From assembly GCF_037975245.1 (NCBI RefSeq), contig NC_092576.1, forward strand, positions 20,176,111 through 20,240,110: a DNA stretch of 64,000 nt, written 5' to 3'. Of the stretch, positions 41,801-47,800 are shown in pieces. Position numbers and translations under genes: made by a program. The stretch comes from Apostichopus japonicus. Taxonomy: Eukaryota; Echinodermata; Holothuroidea; Aspidochirotida; Stichopodidae. Numbering within the stretch: position 1 is the first letter of the stretch; the number at the start of each line of letters is the position of its first letter. Under the pieces are notes generated by a model. The model was given only the letters and a program-made list of their open reading frames with translations, was not told where the DNA came from and ran no database searches.

Positions 41801-44800
41801 CTGGACAATTTTGGTGACATTTGGATATCAACTTTTGCTGTATTTTATGGAACTTCATATTTGTCTTCTTGTATTCTACTCTACATTTTGGACCATGTTC
41901 AACCATGCATCAGTGAATCTCATTTCCAGGAAAGATCAATATTATTGACGTGTTAAAGTGTTCAACCATGCATCAGTGAATCTCATTTCCAGGAAAGATC
42001 AATACTATTGTCGCGCTCAAGTGGATGATACGATGGATTTCTTCCTATGACACAATGGCTTACACCAAGTTGGCTTTTGTTGTGTGCCTCCTACTACACT
42101 GCGCTATCCATGTTCAACCATTCATCACTGAATCTCATTTCCAGGAAAGATCAATATTATTGACGTGCTCAAGTGGATGATACAATGGATTTCTTCCTAT
42201 GACACAATGGCTTACACCAAGTTGGCTTTTGTTGTGTGCATCCTACTACACTGCACTATATTCCAGTGTAATGTACTACTACATGTGAATACCAATGGTA
42301 CTAGTTACTTCAATAGTAAACTTGATCATCACAAATTTCTTGGTAGAAATATTACACTTTATTCAAACTCCACAGTGACTGTCAAGCTCCAACTCCTCAA
42401 GGCAGGTGACGTTCATCCAAACCCCGGTCCTGATGTTACACCAGCACCTACTCTAACTTCAGTCAAATCAAGACCTACATACTCTTACACCACGGAACAG
42501 TTACTCCATATAAATCTAAATGTGAATGCCAAAGCCCATGTTTCTAACACTTTGTGGAGACATTTAGTGACTCTTGGTATAAACAACAGACATCCAACAC
42601 ATCGTGGAAATAGAGGGAAAGTTAAACATATTCCAAATTTCACATTGGAATCCACAAATTTAGAAACTGTCCGCAATTCAACTCCTACAAACACAACTAC
42701 CATCAAGAAAAAGGTTACAATGTGCCTTTGGAACACCCGGTCTGTCGGAAATAAAACCACATTTTTAAGTGACTACTTAATTGAGCATGATATTGATGTT
42801 ATGTGCATAACAGAATCGTGGTTGAATGAAAATGATGCTGTTACCATTGGAGAATGCACACCACCAACATACTCCTTTTTAAATTATCCAAGAGGTACTG
42901 ATGACCACGGAGGTATTGCGATAGTTTATAAAACAGCGATGAAATTTCGGACATTCAAACCTAATCTGATTGCTCATACCTTTGAATATGCTTGCATCAC
43001 AGACCCGATAAATGGTATTACATATGTTGTCGTTTATCGCCCTGATCCTTTCCCAAAGAAAACTTTTGATTTCCTAGAAGAATTTGATGACTTTATTACC
43101 AACATATCATCTTTAACAAGCAGATTATTCATACTAGGTGACTTCAACATCCATGTTGACAAGCCTGATCACCCAGTTGTTAGGAAATTTAACGCATCTC
43201 TTGTTTCTTCTGGTTTGTACCAGCACATTCTTGAGCCTACGCATAGGTCTGGACATACTCTGGATCTTGTTATAACACGCTGTGATGATGAATTAATCAA
43301 TGAATTTAAGGTGAAAGTTAACTCTTTATCTGATCATCACATGATTCATTGTGTGCTAAACCAAGAGAAATCTGTGCCTCTAAACTCCGTCACTACTTGC
43401 CGAAACTTCCAGCGTATGGACCACAATGCTTTTAAAAAAGACCTTGCATCTAAATTTTGTGAAATACAATCTAGTGAGTCACCTGTGGAACTGCTGACCA
43501 GCTTTGATTCAGCCATCACTTCTGTACTCGATAAGCACGCACTTCTCAAAACCAAGTCTCATAAGTTACGACCCAAGCAACCTTGGTATAATCGTGATAT
43601 CAGTGTTGAAAGACGTTTGAGAAGGAAATTTGAGCGAAAATGGCGCAAATCGGGTACTGAGATCGATCGTATGGCTTATGAAAATCAGAGGGATAGAGTC
43701 AACCAATTGATTGATGCCAGTAAGATGGAGTTTTACAGGTCCTCTCTTGCAAATTCTGACAAAAAGGATGTTTTTAAAACTGTAAACTCCTTGCTCAACA
43801 AAAACCGTAGAATTCTTCCTCAATCCGATTCACCTCAACTTCTGGCAAATGACTTTGCCACATTCTTCAAGGACAAGGTTGATAAAATCCGTAATGCTCT
43901 TGATGAGCAGCTGCCTGGCAATGATAAGGCTACCAATGAGATCAATGAACAGCCTACCGACTTGGAAATGTTTAATGAATTTGAACAGATTTCAGAGGAG
44001 GATGTACGGAAATTAGTGAAGGGGTTTGCAAGTAAATCATGCACCCTTGACACCATTCCTACGTGGCTACTAAAACAAAATCTAGACATCATGTTGCCTG
44101 CACTTACCTCAATCATAAATGCATCTCTCTCATCCGGCATTTTCCCAAATTCTCTTGGTCAAGCCATAATATCGCCAATTTTGAAAAAACCTTCCTTGGA
44201 TCACAATGCTTTAAGTAGTTATCGTCCTGTATCAAATATCAGGTTTGTGGCAAAGCTCATTGAAAAAGCTGTTGCCACACAGTTGAAACAGCACATATCT
44301 CTGCACAATCTCGACGAGCCATACCAGTCTGCATATAAGACACATAACAGTACTGAGACAGCACTCTTGAGGGTTAAAGATGATGTACTTAAGGCGATGG
44401 ACAAGTCTCATGTTGTTTTTCTGGTGTTATTGGACTTGTCCGCCGCCTTTGACACTATAGACCATGATGTACTGCTTAAGAGAATGAATACAAAGTTGGG
44501 AATATCAGGGATTGCCCTCCAATGGTTCAAATCCTACCTGTCTGATAGACAAAGCCGTGTTTCCATTGGCAACAACTACTCTGATCCTGTTGATTTAGAG
44601 TATGGACTGCCACAGGGCTCTATCCTTGGCCCCTTAAAGTTTGTAATCTACACACTCCCTCTTGGTAAAATCATTCGTCGTCATGCCTTAGACTTTCATC
44701 TCTATGCAGATGACACACAGTTGTACTGTTCTTTTGACCCAAAAATACCAGGTGCACGGCAGCATGCTATTGAGAGGCTTCAACTGTGTATTGCTGAAAT

Positions 44801-47800
44801 CGAAGAGTGGATGTCTTGCAACAAGTTAAAATTAAATGAGAGCAAAACAGAGTTCATTGTGCTTGGATCACCCTATTTTCTTCAGAAACTGCCACCTGTG
44901 TTACTGAAAATCGGTGATGCACATATTGAACCAACACAGTCGGTTCGGAACTTGGGCATAATTTTTGATGCAAATATGACTATGACTAAACAAATATCTA
45001 GCCTCTGTCAATCAACACATTTCCAGTTAAGAAACATCCGGAGAATAAAGAGATATCTTGATAAAGAAACTCTCCATCATGTCGTCAGGGCTTTAGTCAT
45101 CTCTCGTCTCGACTATGGAAATCTTCTTCTTTTTGGTGCTACGGAACATGAATTGGACAGAGTTCAGAGATTGCAGAACAATGCTGCCCGGTTGGTATGC
45201 TCCATATCCAAGAGAGATCACATTACTCCAACACTTAAAGAACTCCACTGGCTGCCAATAAGGGAAAGGATTCAGTTTAAACTCTGTCTTTTTGTCTTTA
45301 AATCCATGAACAATACTGCACCTGTTTATTTATCCAATCTACTGTCACCTTATACTCCTCAAAGAACTCTCCGCTCTACTCATGACATAACCCGCTTGAA
45401 TGTTCCTAGAACGAACAAGGTCTTGGGTCAGAAATCGTTCAGTGTAGCCGGTTACAGTCATGGAACAATCTCCCTTGTACTATCAGAGAAACTGACAATA
45501 TCTCTCAATTTCGTAGTAATCTTAAGACTCACCTATTTCCATGCTAAGTTGTGTCTGTGTCACAAGCGCTATGATCTAGATGGAATAGCGCTATATAAAT
45601 ATTAATTGTTGTTGTTATTGTTATTGTTCGATATCATGGGGCCATTGCTTATTACACCGAAGGGGAATAGACACATTTTGGTGATAGCTGACTATTTCTC
45701 AAAGTGGGTTGAAGTGGCGGCAATCCCGAACCAAGAAGCTGTGACGATAGCTAAAATCCTCATTGAGGGTTTCATCTGTAGATTTGGGATCCCTGACGAG
45801 ATTCATTCCGACCAAGGGAGGCAATTTGAGTCCAAGGTTTTTCAGAAGACATGTGAACTACTCAAGATACGCAAAACCAGGACCACACCGTACCACCCGC
45901 AATCAGATGGAATGGTGGAGAGATTCAAAAGAACTCTAGAAACAATGCTTTCCATTGTTGTAGCGCCGAATCGTAGCTTGGCCTACGATACTGCCGTCCA
46001 TGAATCGACTGGCTTTTCTCCCACAGAACTAATGTTCGGAAGGGCTGTGCGGACTCCGCTTGATATAATTTTACCGGAAATGGAAGAGGAGGAGGGTGTG
46101 GAGTATCCGACGTTCTTGGAGGAGCTGCGTTCGAGGATAAAGGAAATGTATAAACAAGCCAGAGATAACCTGGCCTCAGCGGGTGAAACACAGAAGCGTC
46201 AGGCTGATCGTTTTGCAAGCGAAAACATATACCGTCCCGGTGATCTGGTAATGGGTCATAATCCAGCAGTGGGAAAAGGAAAGACGTCCAGGCTTAATAA
46301 GCCATGGCAAGGTCCAGGAGTAGTCATCAGAAGGCTGAACTATGTGCTCTACAGAGTGAAGTTAGGGGCCGGCAGATCCGTTAAGTTGTTTCATTTCAAT
46401 CGGCTCAAGAGGTTCACCGGGGAATCACCACATTGGGTCGAGGCAGTTCTTACTATGGAACAGGAGCCGAGTGTAAATGAGGATTATTTCACTGGGAAGG
46501 TGCAGAATTTGTTTGACAAAGAGAATAAAACCGACGGGAGTGGTGTGGGGTTTACCTCTGATGGGTTCAAACGAGTTAAAAAGGGTCCCACTTTGCCGTG
46601 TTCTGAAGAGCCCAAGAGTCTCCCCAAGTCGACAGTTAAGGTGGGCGTCGGGGTAGTCGATCGTTGATCTGTACGGAAGAAAAAGCCCCCCGATAGGCTA
46701 AATCTGTAGAGGGGGAGCGGGGTTTCACTTGGTGCTCCATTACAAAGTCTGTTTTGCCTTTCTCATTGTCCTTTTCTCTCTTTCAACAGACACGATGGGT
46801 AAGACTGAACTGTGTGAGATCGAGTACAAGTGCAGCCAATATGAGTCCCGCTTCATTATAGAAGATAGAAAGAATGCGTAGCACTGTTGTTACCAATTAA
46901 TACAATCTTGCACATTGTTTCAGCAGCATATCGTACACAGAAGTCTCAAAGCTTTATCTGTTCACAAAGGCATTGTTTCAAATTACCAATATGATTTTAA
47001 CCTTTGATTTAGACAGGCATAATGAAGCTAGCATTATGCTGTAGTCTCTATAAAGCATAAACTTGCTTCCTCTTAAAGTTGAGACAAGACCCGTTATGTA
47101 AAGGTTATAGTGCATTCCTTGCATTGCTAAAGGTTAAAGAAATAATTATACACAATACAATAATTATAATGATCAAAGTTCTTCCACTTAGCATACATAG
47201 GACAGAACTTGTTAAATATATGTAATAAAAATATGTTTTGATAACATCTAGGGATTGTTCAAAGTCCAGAACTAATTATGAAGGTGTACTCTGTACAATG
47301 CTAGATAGTTGAAATGATGAAAGTGTCATGTACATGTACAGTAGAAACTGTACAGCGAGCTAACTGTCCCATGAAGATACACAAACTGTGAAACAGGACG
47401 TTGAATTTCAAGGGGATTGGATACTGTACAGCTCACTCTTATTATATGATCTCAGGGATTGCATTTCTGTAAAACATAGCAACACAAAGTTACTGATGAA
47501 AGTTACACTTTTTCTTCCCAGTATAAATTACATTCATGAGATCATATATAGCTACAAGAGAAGAAGGGAACGAAAAGGATAAAATCAAAGAAAAACATTT
47601 CAAATTGCAAAAAAAAAAACACAGAAGAGAAGGTTCTAGCCCTGGGTTTTCTTTTAGAATAAGAGGTGAATTGAGTTGTAAGTTAAATAGCTCACATACT
47701 GTAATATGATTTTGCATACACAAAACATGTGCATTACCCAACCTAGCAAACATAGCTTATTGAAAAGTCTTGATAGGATCAGAATCGCTACATTAAACTC

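Larger units (their letters stand above)
41668..45628 (+). mobile_element. L2/CR1-like non-LTR retrotransposon nested in gypsy integrase
   Basis: The boundaries come from comparison with the empty site at 313-322 in the left gypsy. The element is about 3.96 kb: a 5' leader with tandem repeats, one long ORF with endonuclease and RT, and a 3' end reading GCGCTATATAAATATT followed by a TTGTTG/TTATTG microsatellite tail typical of L2-like elements. At most two bases (TT) could be a target duplication. It is absent from the left unit. Confidence 0.93.
41150..46667 (+). pseudogene. Gypsy integrase, split by the nested L2-like element
   Basis: The N-terminal part (41,150-41,667) has the His/Cys zinc-binding region (CKICPKC). 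The catalytic core and C-terminal part resume at 45,629 after the inserted element. The three acidic catalytic positions are all present in the second part ([21 protein letters not shown]). A nonsense change at 46,665 ends the frame earlier than in the left copy, which reads on for another 18 codons. The uninterrupted counterpart at 1-1,403 shows the original structure. Confidence 0.92.
36720..46854 (+). mobile_element. Gypsy-type LTR retrotransposon, right unit: 5' LTR to third ORF, decayed, 3' end deleted
   Basis: The order is 5' LTR, primer-binding region, gag, protease, RT/RNase H, integrase interrupted by an L2-like element, and the start of the third ORF, cut off at 46,854. It lies in intron 1 of gene 2, antisense to it. 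Several stops and frame changes make it non-autonomous. The domain order RT-RNase H-integrase identifies the gypsy (Metaviridae) group. The 3' LTR is missing from this copy. Confidence 0.93.
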
